DNA of 24,391 nucleotides from Blastocladiella britannica (Eukaryota > Blastocladiomycota > Blastocladiomycetes > Blastocladiales > Blastocladiaceae). Where the stretch lies: contig MU624777.1 in the NCBI GenBank assembly GCA_025349905.2, positions 1-24,391 on the forward strand, given 5' to 3'. Position 1 is the stretch's first letter, and each line of letters starts with the position of its first letter. Made by a program: the position numbers and the translations under genes. This document shows positions 7,639 to 17,519 of the stretch, piece after piece. The notes beneath the pieces were generated by a model. It made no database searches. It was not told the origin of the DNA and saw only the letters and a program-made list of their open reading frames with translations.

Positions 7639-9933
7639 ATGGCACCAGCAGTACCCAAGATCCTCCGCGTCGGCAAGTGCACGCCCGAGCTGGCCTACAC
7701 CAACCTGCTGATCGTCTCCCCGCTCGATTTCGAGCCCACCACCCGCTACGTGATCGTCAACAGCGCGGTGGTGCTGACGATCCGGCCCGACCCGACCGTG
7801 GCCGCGGGCGAGGTGGGCACCAACGCGTTCCACCGGAAATGGGCGCAGCTGTCGCTGATGCAGCCGGTGACGGTGGAGCCGTACGATCCGTTCGCGCTGG
7901 GCGTGGCCATTGCCGCCCACGCGATGACGTTCGAGATCAACACGTTCAAGCCGCGGCTGCAGGTGGCCGAGGTGCTGGACGCGGCGGAGCTGGGCAAGCT
8001 GGTCCTGCAGTCGTTCACCAACCAGATCTTTACTGTGGGCCAGCCGTTCGTCATGGAGCACCACGGAATCAACTACCAGCTGGCCATGACGGGCGCCGAC
8101 GTGATGACCTTAGATGCCATGCAGCGCATGTTGCGGGGCGATGGCGATGGTATTTTCAATCGTTCTGTATGTGGTCCATGTGCTTTAACACGTAAAATAA
8201 TAGTCGGTACAACCCCCGCGCAAGTCGCCCTGCTGCTCGGCGAAACCACCGTCAACCTCGCCAAGGCTCCCGACGCCCAGTTCAAATTGAAGGGCGACTC
8301 GAAAAAAGCCGCCATCAACCCCCTGATCCAGCCCAACTTCAAGTTCGAGGACATGGGCATTGGTGGTCTCGACTCGGAGTTCTCGGCCATCTTCCGCCGC
8401 GCGTTCGCGTCCCGGATCTTCCCGCCGGCCATCGTCGAAAAGCTCGGCATCCAGCACGTCAAGGGCATTCTCATGTACGGTCCCCCCGGCACGGGCAAGA
8501 CGCTGATGGCCCGGCAGATCGCCAAGATGCTCAACGCGCGCGAGCCGCTGATTGTCAATGGGCCCGAGGTGCTCAACAAGTTTGTGGGCCAGTCCGAGGA
8601 GAACATCCGCAAGCTTTTCGCTCCCGCCGAGCAAGAGTACAAGGAGAAGGGTGAGGAGTCCGGCCTCCACATTATCATCTTTGACGAGCTGGACGCCATT
8701 TGCAAGCAGCGCGGGTCCAAGAACGACGGGACGGGCGTCGGCGACTCGATCGTCAACCAGCTGCTGTCCAAGCTGGACGGCGTGGAGCAGCTCAACAACA
8801 TCTTGGTCATTGGCATGACCAACCGCTTGGACATGATTGACGAGGCGCTGGTCCGTCCTGGGCGGCTGGAACTGAAACTCGAGATCTCGCTGCCCGACGA
8901 GCCGGGGCGCCACCAGATCTTCAAGATCCACACCAAGAAGATGCGCGAGAACGATCTGATGGACGCCGACGTGGACCTGGCGGAACTGGCGGCGCTGACC
9001 AAGAATTTCTCGGGCGCCGAGATCTCGGGGTTGGTGAAATCGGCCACGTCGTTTGCGTTCAACCGGCACATCAAGGTCGGCCAAGACGTGATCGCGGCCG
9101 ACCTGGCCGCGGTCAAAGTCAACCGGTCGGATTTCCTGCGCGCGCTCGAGGAGGTGCCCGCGGCGTACGGCGCGTCCGAGGCCGAGCTCGGCGCGTGTGC
9201 CCCGAACGGGATCGTTCCCTACGGCACGACCCGCCGGCTGTTGGATTCGGGCGGTTTGTTCATCAAGCAAGTGCGCGAGTCGACCCGCACCCCACTGGTG
9301 TCGGTGCTGTTGCACGGCCCGTCAGGCGCGGGCAAGACGGCGCTGGCGGCGACCATGGCCATGAGCTCCGAGTTCCCGTTCATCAAGCTGGTCTCGCCCG
9401 AGGCCATGGTCGGGTACAACGAGCAAGCGAAAGTCGCGCACATCACCAAAGTGTTTACCGACTCGTACAAGTCGCCGATGTCGGTGATCATGGTGGACAA
9501 CTTGGAGCGGCTGCTGGAATGGGTCCCCATTGGTCCGCGGCTGTCCAACCTGGTGCTACAGACGCTCTTGGTGTTGCTGAAACGCGCGCCACCCAAGGGC
9601 AAGAAGCTGCTGATCCTGTGCACGTCCACGTCGCGCACGGTTCTGCAGCAACTGGACTTGACCGACTGTTTCAACGTGGAACTGTACGTGCCCAACTGCA
9701 GCGACCTGGCGTCGGTGCGTGAAGTGACGCGGTCGTTGGACCTGTACGCGTCCCCCGCGGACCTCGACTACGTGTTCTCGACATTGACGCAATCGATCAC
9801 CGACGGGCCCAACACGCTGGCGATCCCCGTCAAGAAGTTGCTGATGCTGATTGAAATGGCACGGCAGGACGAGGACCCGCGGCAGTCGTTTGTGGACTCG
9901 ATCTTGGCCGAGAGTCGTCGGACCGCTTTATAA
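7639..9933 (+). CDS. N-ethylmaleimide-sensitive factor (NSF/Sec18), vesicle-fusing ATPase
   Basis: Proposed exons 7639-8149 and 8204-9933 give 746 residues, close to animal NSF (744). NSF acts as a cytosolic hexamer that uses ATP, with alpha-SNAP, to disassemble SNARE complexes after membrane fusion. The N domain runs to about residue 200. D1 has GPPGTGKT (about 262-269), Walker B IIIFDELDA (about 327) and the SRH stretch GMTNRLDMIDEALVRPGR. D2 has GPSGAGKT (about 542-549), Walker-B-like VIMVDNLERL and PIGPRLSNLVLQTLLVLLK, closely matching NSF. The intron 8150-8203 (GTATTT...TTTAAC...AATAG, 54 nt) is a multiple of three with no stop. Retention would add 18 residues in the N-D1 linker that are unlike any NSF. 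The stop codon lies only 24 nt from that of the convergent CFAP20-domain gene. Confidence 0.96.
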   Translation: MAPAVPKILRVGKCTPELAYTNLLIVSPLDFEPTTRYVIVNSAVVLTIRPDPTVAAGEVGTNAFHRKWAQLSLMQPVTVEPYDPFALGVAIAAHAMTFEINTFKPRLQVAEVLDAAELGKLVLQSFTNQIFTVGQPFVMEHHGINYQLAMTGADVMTLDAMQRMLRGDGDGIFNRSVCGPCALTRKIIVGTTPAQVALLLGETTVNLAKAPDAQFKLKGDSKKAAINPLIQPNFKFEDMGIGGLDSEFSAIFRRAFASRIFPPAIVEKLGIQHVKGILMYGPPGTGKTLMARQIAKMLNAREPLIVNGPEVLNKFVGQSEENIRKLFAPAEQEYKEKGEESGLHIIIFDELDAICKQRGSKNDGTGVGDSIVNQLLSKLDGVEQLNNILVIGMTNRLDMIDEALVRPGRLELKLEISLPDEPGRHQIFKIHTKKMRENDLMDADVDLAELAALTKNFSGAEISGLVKSATSFAFNRHIKVGQDVIAADLAAVKVNRSDFLRALEEVPAAYGASEAELGACAPNGIVPYGTTRRLLDSGGLFIKQVRESTRTPLVSVLLHGPSGAGKTALAATMAMSSEFPFIKLVSPEAMVGYNEQAKVAHITKVFTDSYKSPMSVIMVDNLERLLEWVPIGPRLSNLVLQTLLVLLKRAPPKGKKLLILCTSTSRTVLQQLDLTDCFNVELYVPNCSDLASVREVTRSLDLYASPADLDYVFSTLTQSITDGPNTLAIPVKKLLMLIEMARQDEDPRQSFVDSILAESRRTAL
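8150..8203 (+). other. 54-nt in-frame intron of the NSF gene
   Basis: It starts GTATTT, contains a branch-like TTTAAC and ends AATAG. It is AT-rich within strongly GC-rich exon sequence and lies in the linker between the N and D1 domains. Removing it joins GAT-G to TC and keeps the frame. Because it has no stop codon, a plain six-frame scan reads through it. Confidence 0.8.
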
Positions 9934-9957
9934 GTTTCTGATATTTTATGCAAAAAG

Positions 9958-11586
9958 TCACTCTATTTCGTAGTATTTGCCCGTTGACGGGTCCATGTAC
10001 TTTTGCGATGCTGGGTCGTAGATGAGCTCCACCGAGTCCATTTCGGCCTCATCATCATCATCAGGTGATGCGACTCTTGGTGGAGGGTGGGTTGCTGCTG
10101 TTGCTGCTGCGATGTTAGGCGTGACCCGCAGCGATGGTGGAGTCATTGTTCGTGCATAATTCGCTTTCGGAGACGGCATCGGCAGTGGTCCTGGTGGTGG
10201 TGGTTGCGGCCCACGCGACGACATCTGCCGAGCCGACGACGAGTGTTTCAGTTCCGCCGGCCCGACCGCTGCTGCTGTAGCTGCCAGTTTCGTCTTCAAG
10301 ATCTGCGCCACTTCGAAATCGTACGGGTCAACGGCGACTGCACCTGAGCTGAGATGCGGTGTTAATGATATCGCCACTGTTGGCCGAGATGATTGAGACT
10401 GCTGTCGCGGCGGAACTCGGTTGCGGTTGTGGGCGGAACCGGAAGCTGCAGTCGGTGCCGCGGTATTGCCGGCCTTTTGCTGCCCCACCACCGTCCGCGG
10501 TGCCACGATCGCAGTGCGCGAAGATGACGACCCCCTTCCCGTTGACGGCGGCGGTGGCGGCGGGAGTTTGATAGGAGGCAACAACGGCACTCGCGACAGG
10601 CTCGGCGTGGACGATGCCGTCGACATGGCTTTGGACCGGGTCGTGGATCGTGACATTGCGAGACTCGAGGACGATAGGGCCGAGTCGCCACGCTGGAATG
10701 GGTGGTAATCTCGCGTCGAGTTCCTCAGCATCAACGAAGCAGGAGGTGGATGGTGATCTCCGCCCGAGGGAATCAACACGGACGTGCACGTCAATGTGAA
10801 CGGGAGCGACGTGCTGTTTGGGATCCCGGAGTTGAAGACGTTCATGTCTTTATTGAATTGGTCAGTTGAGAGTATACTACAACACGAACATGATTTATAC
10901 CTGGATCAAAGTACGCCTCCCCAATCGTAAAGGCGTTGCGGATCCGGAAATGATCGCCCAGGAGCTGAAGAGATGACAGCTGGCAGAACTCGCTCCCGAG
11001 ATATGCATTCCGCAGTACCTCGGCCATGTCGATAACCAAATTAAACCACTGGAAGGCATTCGTGGGTTCAAGAGATGCTCCAGTTAATATATAGAAAACA
11101 CCTACCTGATCCACGGGTACACTGGGGCCAATCGGCAACACAACGTGCAAAGGCGTTGTTTTGCCCTCTTTTGCGGCCGTAGTCAAGTACACGCGCCGCT
11201 TGCTCTTGATCTTTCCGATCCTGTCCACCAGGCTGTGCATATTCCTTTTAATCGCTGATAAAAATGATATCAATGGATAAAAAACAAAAATACTTGAGAT
11301 CAATAGCAAGTTTCTTTGATCCGGACGTGACCAGCAACTGCAAGACCAGGTACGGGTGCTGGCCATTCACGGTGGTATGGGTGTGCGACATTTTGACAGT
11401 GGTGGCACCTGCCTCGTAGCAAAATCCTTTAAGGCCGCGCTCGTAGAGTCGCACAAGCGGCGACTGTTTTTGTTTGATTTCGCCCTTTTTCTTCAAGCCG
11501 ACATCTGATGCGAGCGGCGTTTCGATCGACCATCCTTGCAGCGGATTAGAGCCCTGTGGGGTCAAGAGCGTGTGGATGTGGAGCAT
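9958..11586 (-). CDS. CFAP20-domain (DUF667) protein with disordered C-terminus
   Basis: Exons 11586-11294, 11244-11106, 11048-10901 and 10847-9958 join in consistent phases into 489 residues. The N-terminal ~180 residues show the CFAP20/DUF667 pattern: GSNPLQGW, then KSKRRVYLTTAAKE, TPLHVVLP, WFNLVIDM and FRIRNAFTIGE. CFAP20 itself is a ~190-residue inner-junction protein of ciliary doublets; proteins with this domain plus a long tail include CFAP20DC and WDR90. Here the domain is followed by ~300 Ser/Pro/Ala-rich residues with no WD repeats, ending in an aromatic motif, IYDPASQKYMDP then GKYYEIE. The start may be incomplete because CFAP20 proteins usually begin MFKN...; a tiny upstream exon is possible. 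The adenylate kinase 7 gene lies 111 nt upstream on the same strand, supporting a flagellar role. Confidence 0.8.
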
Positions 11587-11697
11587 GGTTTTCTATTTTG
11601 TATGCTTGTATGGTTCCAGAGGATCCGTGCCGGAAAGAGAGATTGAAAGGCTTGGGAAATCAACTGAAAAATACCAAAGTTTTCATTGACAGGTCAT

Positions 11698-14600
11698 TTA
11701 AATGGCAGATCCACCACCGTCATGGTGCTGCTGCTGCTGCAACGGTCCACCCGGGATTGGAGGCAACGGCGCCAAGTTCTTGGCCGACGTCGGCCGTGAC
11801 GGTCGCGTAGGCGATCCATGGACCGATCCAAGCGCAACACCGCCAAGCTCACTTGATGTCGCCGCCGCTTTCCCTCCTTCAGCACCCGCCTTCTTGGTGA
11901 ATGCGGGAGCATCGACGCCTGAAAGCGATAGCGGCGCGTGCCGGAACAAGAACTCGGCCAAGTAGTCGATCGGGTCCTCGGGCCGCACTTTACACACCTC
12001 AATCAGGCCGGCGCTGAGGGTCGGGATCACGTTCTGAATCAGGTAGTGGCGCAGCGGTAGCGACTGCGCTTCAAGCACTTCTTGTTCTTGCCGGCGGACT
12101 TCTTCCAGTTTGGCATTCTATATTCATCGCACCAGCGTCAAATCTCGCTGCGGTATGATATGAAAATGGAAAATGTGAAAGTGTACCCATTCGGCCACCG
12201 ACTTGGCATGCCGCTCGCGCTCGGCTTGCTGCCGCTCGTGCTCCTCCTGCTCCATGCGGCGAGCAATGCGCGTGGCTTCCTCCGCCTTCAACCGCCGACG
12301 CAGCGCAACATCCTCCTTGGACGGGCCATAGTTGTGCGGCTTGCCAACCAGCTTGAGAAGCATGTCTGTGATTTCGAACGGCTTGGAAGTGCCAGGAGGG
12401 CTGTTGTTGTTGGTGACCATCCCGCCTCCGCTATTGGCCGCTGCCGAGGAAGCCGCAGGAGCAAACGATACTGACCCCGAGGCAGAGGAGGAAGAGGCTT
12501 GAGGAGCCGCCGGCGCCGCCACGGTACCGGGTGCCGCCAACACCCCCGACACGGGCCCGCTGCCGCCGGTCATGACGTTATAGAACGCCGGGTGGATTTC
12601 GGCCTCGTCAAAGAAATTGAGCACCGTGATATCGTCGGTGTTTTGCGCGCGGTACTCGATGAGCCGCGCAATCAGCCCTTCCTCCGAGTCGCGGCCCGTG
12701 GCCTCGACGTCGGGCCGCTGCATGGCGCGGTCCTTGATCCAGTCGTCGGGCGCGTCCAGCACGACCACGTGGGTCGGGACCAAGTTGGGGTCGAGCGGCG
12801 GCAGCGCTCCGGCCTCCTCGCCCTCGCCGCCCTCTCCACCCAGCCCGGTAGATGCGCCCGAGGCGCCGCCACCGCCGTCGCCATCGTCTTTCCGGAACAG
12901 CGCAATCGCCGCGCCGCGGGTCAGCGGGTACCCGTCAAGCACGTACCCCTGGTTCTGGCACGGCATCGATGCGAGTTTCGCGCGCAAGAACGACGAGATG
13001 TGCACGTCCGGGAACGCTCCGCCATGACCCTTGGAGTACTCGGCCAGTTCGTCCAGCAGTTCCTTTTCGCCGTCCAAGTCCGCCGGATCGATCTGTTCCT
13101 GGGCGGCGATGGCCGCTAGCGCCGCCATTTCAGTGGCGCCGTTCCCGTCCTCGCCGCTATTCTGCTCGCCGTTGGCCATAGCGGTCCCAATCTGCACGCG
13201 CCGCGCCAACCGTTCCATGGTCTCCCGCATGACCGTCTCGGTATCCACCAGCGGCAGCTTGTACCGCGCGGCCAGTTTGGCGCCGTAGTGCGACTTGCCA
13301 ACGTGCGGCGGGCCCAGCAGCAGTACTTTGACGGGCGTGAGGCCGCGGCCGCGCCGGTACTCGTCCATGAACCGGGACAAGTTATCCAACAGTCCGGACT
13401 CGTACTTCCATTTGAGCGAGAACCGCTTGATGGTGCTGGCTTCGAACCGCAAGTTGGCGCCCAGCAGGTCGCGGGCCACTTGGTCGAGGTCCGCGTCCAA
13501 GATCGCTTGTTCTTTCGGTAGGACTTTAACTTTACCGTTTCCGAGGGTCGTGCTGATGGCCTAGAATATATTCTTATGAGGTGTTTAGTGAAGTACAGGC
13601 GATATAAGAGTAAAGAAGGATAACGTACCCGCGCAATGTCGCCATACGACGACCGCGAGTCGTCCACGGCCAACACGTATTTCACGTCCTCGGGCGCGTT
13701 TTCGACCAAATGCACCACCAAGTCGCACACGTCCTCGAGGTGGATCATGGGCAAAAAGTTATTCCCGTCCCCGAAAATGGGAACCTCGGCCCCGTGCCAT
13801 GCGGACTTGAGCATGTGGTGAAAGACCGAGTCCCCAACGTGGTACTGCAGGCCCGAAAACACCACGTACGCGCGGTAGCACTCTTTTTTACCCAGCTTCA
13901 CCCACTCTTTCTCGAGGGCAACGTGGGTGCGGAAGTTGGCGTGCGGTTTGCGCCGGCGGTACTCGTCTTCGGCCAGTGGGGCTTCGGGATCTTCCTATTT
14001 TTTTTCGTTGGTGTGAGTGTGCATTCATAAGGTAGCGAATGACAACGTACTTGATCGGGCTTGGTGCGGCCCCAGGTCATGACGGTGGACATGGCAATGA
14101 TGGTCTTGGGGTTGTCGACAAAGGTGGCGGCATGATCGTTCAAGGCTATGTTTGATCGGGTTAGTTTTTTTTTTTTTTNNNNNNNNNNTGCGAGCAAGCA
14201 AGGATGTAGCCAAGAGTAAAAAAAAAGACGCGTGCTCTGAATGATGAACGGAACGTCGTCCGTGCTCTGGATCAGATCGAGAATGATGACTTTGGCCGCG
14301 AGCACCGCCGCCTTGAGTGCGTCGCGGTCGGTGCGCTGTGTGATATGTTGAGGGGGTGAGAGCCTTCAGACGAAATGCACACACATGCAATAAAAAAAGA
14401 CGAACCGAAAACACGCCCGTGACATGCCCTCCCGGTTTTCCCGGCGCATGGATCCCAGCGGTCAGATCGCGCGTGGCCGCCGTCTTCCCGACCGGATCGT
14501 GCATATCGATCTGCATTTCCTCGGGCACCGCATCCCCCGCCGACTCGTGTGCGTGCTTGGGCGGCGCCACCGGCTTGTACCGCAGCGTGCCGCGGATCAC

Positions 14601-14963
14601 GTACCGGTCGAGCTGCTGCTCTTGTTGCTGCGCTTCATCACCACTACCGCCCCCACCACCGCTTCCGGCGCGTAATGCGCCTTGTAATCCCATTCCGCCC
14701 CGCGCCAACTTTCCTACACCTCCGCCACCGGAATCGTCTCCTCCGCTATGATCATCGTTATTGTTTCCACCGCCGTTGTTGTTGTTATGACTGTCGTCGT
14801 GATCGCCACCACCAGAGTCGCCATTACCGTTGCCGTCGCCGTCGGGCTGATCGGATTTGGGCCGGCGCGAGCCCACGCGCGCGGCGGCGAGGCGGCGCGA
14901 GATCTGGTGCTGCGCGGGGGTGTCGAGGTCCGAGACAAAGACGTTGATGGGTGGAGATGGCAT
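11698..14963 (-). CDS. Adenylate kinase 7 (flagellar, SDR-like + AK + Dpy-30)
   Basis: Six exons (14963-14406, 14335-14230, 14145-14051, 13994-13629, 13560-12187, 12117-11698) give 972 residues; human AK7 has 723. The N-terminal half is the NAD-epimerase-like region, with [21 protein letters not shown] and [16 protein letters not shown]. The kinase domain begins near 450 with P-loop GPPHVGKS (458-465), followed by [16 protein letters not shown] and [10 protein letters not shown] charged helix leads to a Dpy-30 motif (about 853-895) with [13 protein letters not shown] and [16 protein letters not shown]7 is tied to axonemal nucleotide balance and motility, and Dpy-30 motifs dock on radial-spoke-type partners. 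The extra length comes from low-complexity inserts: Gly/Asn/Asp-rich in exon 1, and Gly/Glu- and Ser/Ala-rich in the kinase domain. The ATG at 14963 is the first in frame. Intron 2 carries the assembly gap. Confidence 0.94.
14179..14188. other. Assembly gap of 10 Ns inside AK7 intron 2
   Basis: Ten N bases follow directly after a T12 run (14167-14178), inside the AK7 intron 14146-14229. The flanking exons join in phase, so the gap probably reflects a homopolymer the assembly could not cross. True intron length is unknown. Confidence 0.97.
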
Positions 14964-15251
14964 TATTAAATATTTGGTGTTTGTGGGAATGTGAAAAAGA
15001 GAGAGCAAATGGTCAGTGATTGATGGGAAATGTATCTTGGAAGCCCTCCACGGAAGATCAACTTATGCCAACAGCAAGATCAAGACCAAAAATGGATGAA
15101 TGGAATATATTTCCTAATGAAAAAAAAACAAGCCGGGGTGGAACGATCGGTCAGGCAGGCGTGGGTTTGAATGAAAACTGGGGAACCCATCGCGGTATGA
15201 TGTCGTCCGCGTCGAAGGGATGCCCCCGCAACCCAAGGACCTCTTCGGTGG
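14964..15251. other. 5' flank of AK7, no gene
   Basis: About 290 nt upstream of the AK7 start are A-rich and of mixed composition, with an A-run at 15120-15129. It is the likely promoter and 5' UTR of AK7. I see no specific element. Confidence 0.35.
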
Positions 15252-15590
15252 TCACCGGTCACGGTCCGTGAAGAATCCATCCAGCATCTCCGCTTGGATC
15301 TCCAGGGTTCGCTCGAATGCTTGGATCCGCGTCAACAGGTTCTCGACGACGGCGCGCATGGCGGCAACTTGGGGGTGACCGACGCCGCATGGATGTCGCG
15401 AGCAATGTCCAGGGTCGCGCATGGCGCACAAACGCGGGTCGGCGGTGGGAACATAGACACAATGTGCAGCGGCATCCCTCTCCACGAGCAATCGCTACCG
15501 ACCTCGAGGCCAACAAACCCGCGCCTCGCCGTGTTGGTTGCATGGTATTGGGGGGTATGCAGCCTTGAGGCGCTCGATCATGGCCGAGGA
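15252..15590 (-). pseudogene. Degenerate coding stretch downstream of small putative gene
   Basis: The same minus-strand frame as the small gene above continues past its stop. It is broken again by a TAG near 15499 and then stays open to a TGA at 15252, ending in a helical-looking stretch (AVVENLLTRIQAFERTLEIQ). A second frame over 15330-15490 also reads protein-like (ATLDIARDIHAASVTPKL), as if a frameshift separates two pieces of one gene. I recognise no family. It may be the decayed 3' part of the small upstream gene, or a GC-rich region with fortuitously open frames. Confidence 0.3.
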
Positions 15591-15918
15591 TCAGCCTCTC
15601 GGACGGCGCACCCCAGCGCGATCGCGCACCGCAGGAGTCACCACGTCACGCTTAAACGCGTTGAACTTGTCGGTGAGGTTGAGGCCCGGACCATACTGCA
15701 GGATGGTAACGGTCACGGGCACTTCTTCTTTGGTCGGTGTGCTGGCCAAAACGCCTTCGCAAGTCGTTATTATATTAGTACAAACACGGAAAGGCATTGC
15801 TTGATCTTGGGATGTACCAGGGGTAGATGGCGAGTCCCTGGAGCGAGCGAGTGCCGGCGACCAGTGCTCCACAACAATCGCCACAGGAAACAAATTTTCC
15901 AGTGTTGGAAGGGTCCAT
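15591..15918 (-). CDS. Small putative protein, unknown function
   Basis: Proposed exons 15918-15818 and 15741-15591 encode 83 residues. The intron (15742-15817, 76 nt) starts GTACAT, has the textbook branch sequence TACTAAT (15774-15780, minus strand) and ends CCAG, and the frame is kept. The product begins MDPSNTGKFVSCGDCCGAL and has a strand-like segment VPVTVTILQYGPGLNL followed by TDKFNAFKRDVV. No domain is recognised. It could be a short real gene or the 5' part of a longer gene broken by the TGA at 15591. Its neighbours (AK7, eS6) give no clue. Confidence 0.35.
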
Positions 15919-16010
15919 TTGCTGTCGAGCAGTGAAGTAATTTCGCCAAATAAAAAAAAAATATTTCAAACGAAAAAAAAAAAAAATTTAATCAACTTAA
16001 ACAGTGAAAT

Positions 16011-17355
16011 TTAAGCGGTCTGCGACGCGCGGCGCGACGACTCGCGGCGGGTCGTGCGCTTGTTGATCTTCTTCTGGAGAGCCTCGTGCGCGCGCTCAGC
16101 GAGCAGCTTCTTGTACTCGGCAGCCGAGTCGCGAGCGGCAATAGCGCGGGTACGCTTCTCAGCGTGGCGCGCGCGCTTACGCTGGAGGGTAAGCGGGGTG
16201 ACGAGACGCTGGATCTTGGGCGCCTTGGACGTAGTCTTGCCGTTCTTGCCCGGCACCTCGCGGCGAATGACGAACTTGCGCACGTCGTCACCCTTGGTCA
16301 GGTTGAACATCTTGCGGATCTTGGACGCGCGCTTGGGGCCGAGGCGCTTGGGGACGGTGTTGTCGGTGACGCCGGCAATCTCGTTGTCGCCCTTCTTGAC
16401 CACCACCAGGGAGACCACGGCAATGTCGTGGTTGATGATGCACCCACGCACCGACTTGCGCTTGCGCTCGCCGTTGCGGCGCGACCGGAAGCACGAGTGG
16501 CCCTCCGACAGCAGCAGACGCACACGGTGGGGCACCAGGACACCCTGCTTCATCGGGAAACCCTGCTTGTCGTTTCCGCCGGTAATCTTGAAGATGTAGC
16601 CCTTGTACTCCTCTCCGAACGAGTCGCCGGGCACCTCGGCCGAAATACGCTTGTCCATCAGCACGTGGTAGCGCTTCTCGTCCTCAATCTCAACGGTCTT
16701 CTGCGAGCCAGTGGAGGGGTCGGCAATGTTAAGCTGTTGGTGTGTTGTTTTGGTTAATATTGGTTTCATGCAAGGTGAATTGAAATCTACGTGAGCAGCA
16801 AAAGGCCTATTTTTCTTTGTTTTGGTTCGAGGAACAAAAAGTGGGTTTGCTGGGGATCCGCGTGTAGTGTAGTGCTTGTGTGGGTGAAAAAAGAGAGAGA
16901 GGGAGGACAAATCCAATCACACGACAGCGTGGGCGCAGAGAAACAAAAGAGACTCAAACCACAAGAAAGGAACAAAAGAAAAGAAAAAGAATCCAACTCA
17001 TCTCAACCACAACACTACTACCACTACAACTACAGCGTACCCGCCACCGTACCCACCGAATTCCGCTCATAACAAAGACAAAAGAAAAAAAGGTCTTCTT
17101 GCCAGCTCATCGCAGATCTTCATCGTCGTCATGCCCGAGCCGCCTGTCCTTCGACAGATAACGTGTATTCGAATTTAACTTTTCTGCTTCAAAGACCAAG
17201 TCCAATCAACGAGAAACGTCACATATAGAAAACAACGAGCGGCCCAGGGAGCAACCGTATCTCATATTATCAAGTCATAATTGCAGACGAGACAAATGGC
17301 TAGTTGCGTCGTGTGTGTGATTTTTCTGTGTGGAGAAAAATATACTGACCTTCAT
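16011..17355 (-). CDS. Small-subunit ribosomal protein eS6
   Basis: Coding exon 1 (17355-17350) is only ATG AAG; exon 2 (16733-16011) carries the remaining 240 codons, giving 242 residues (human 249). Hallmarks: LNI at the start, [56 protein letters not shown] and [11 protein letters not shown]. eS6 sits in the 40S subunit, and its C-terminal tail is the target of S6 kinase in animals and of related kinases in yeast. Here the tail reads RRESSRRAS, keeping an RRxS-type site. The donor after AAG is GTCAGT and the acceptor before CTT AAC is CAACAG. Placing the start two codons into a separate exon rests on the conserved MKLNI beginning; the alternative in-exon ATG at 16768 would give an unusual N-terminus. 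Confidence 0.93.
16734..17349 (-). other. Long first intron of the eS6 gene
   Basis: At 616 nt it is roughly ten times longer than the other introns here. It is pyrimidine-rich on the sense strand over much of its length. I looked for C/D or H/ACA snoRNA boxes; a weak C-box-like GATGA occurs near 17110-17135 but no convincing D box pairs with it. Long 5' introns in ribosomal protein genes often carry transcriptional or snoRNA content, but none is demonstrated here. Confidence 0.7.
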
Positions 17356-17519
17356 GACGAGAGAATAAGCTTAAAGGAGCGGTGTGTGAATCGGCGCCGA
17401 AAGAGACGGATCCATCAAGGCAGTGACGCGTGTGCTGGTTGCCCAAAAAAAAAAAAATTCGAGTCACCTGACATCACGGGAACAGTTGCCACCAAAACAA
17501 CTCGCCGCGCTTTTTTAAT

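Noticed and set aside
8073..9315. Long antisense open frames (349 and 376 codons) on the minus strand across NSF
   Set aside because: They lie entirely opposite a strongly conserved NSF sequence, have low-complexity composition and no recognisable domains; this is expected from GC-rich codon bias.
10340..10375. A possible very short intron (about 29 nt) inside exon 4 of the CFAP20-domain gene
   Set aside because: It is shorter than any other intron here and the frame is open through it in a disordered, unconserved tail, so no splice is needed.
16768..16916. Upstream extension of the eS6 exon as its N-terminus
   Set aside because: eS6 proteins begin MKLNI; an ATG AAG followed by a good donor at 17355-17348 and an acceptor directly before CTT AAC ATT explains this better.
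17100..17160. C-box-like GATGA in the eS6 intron, suggesting a C/D snoRNA
   Set aside because: No matching D box and terminal stem could be found at a suitable spacing.
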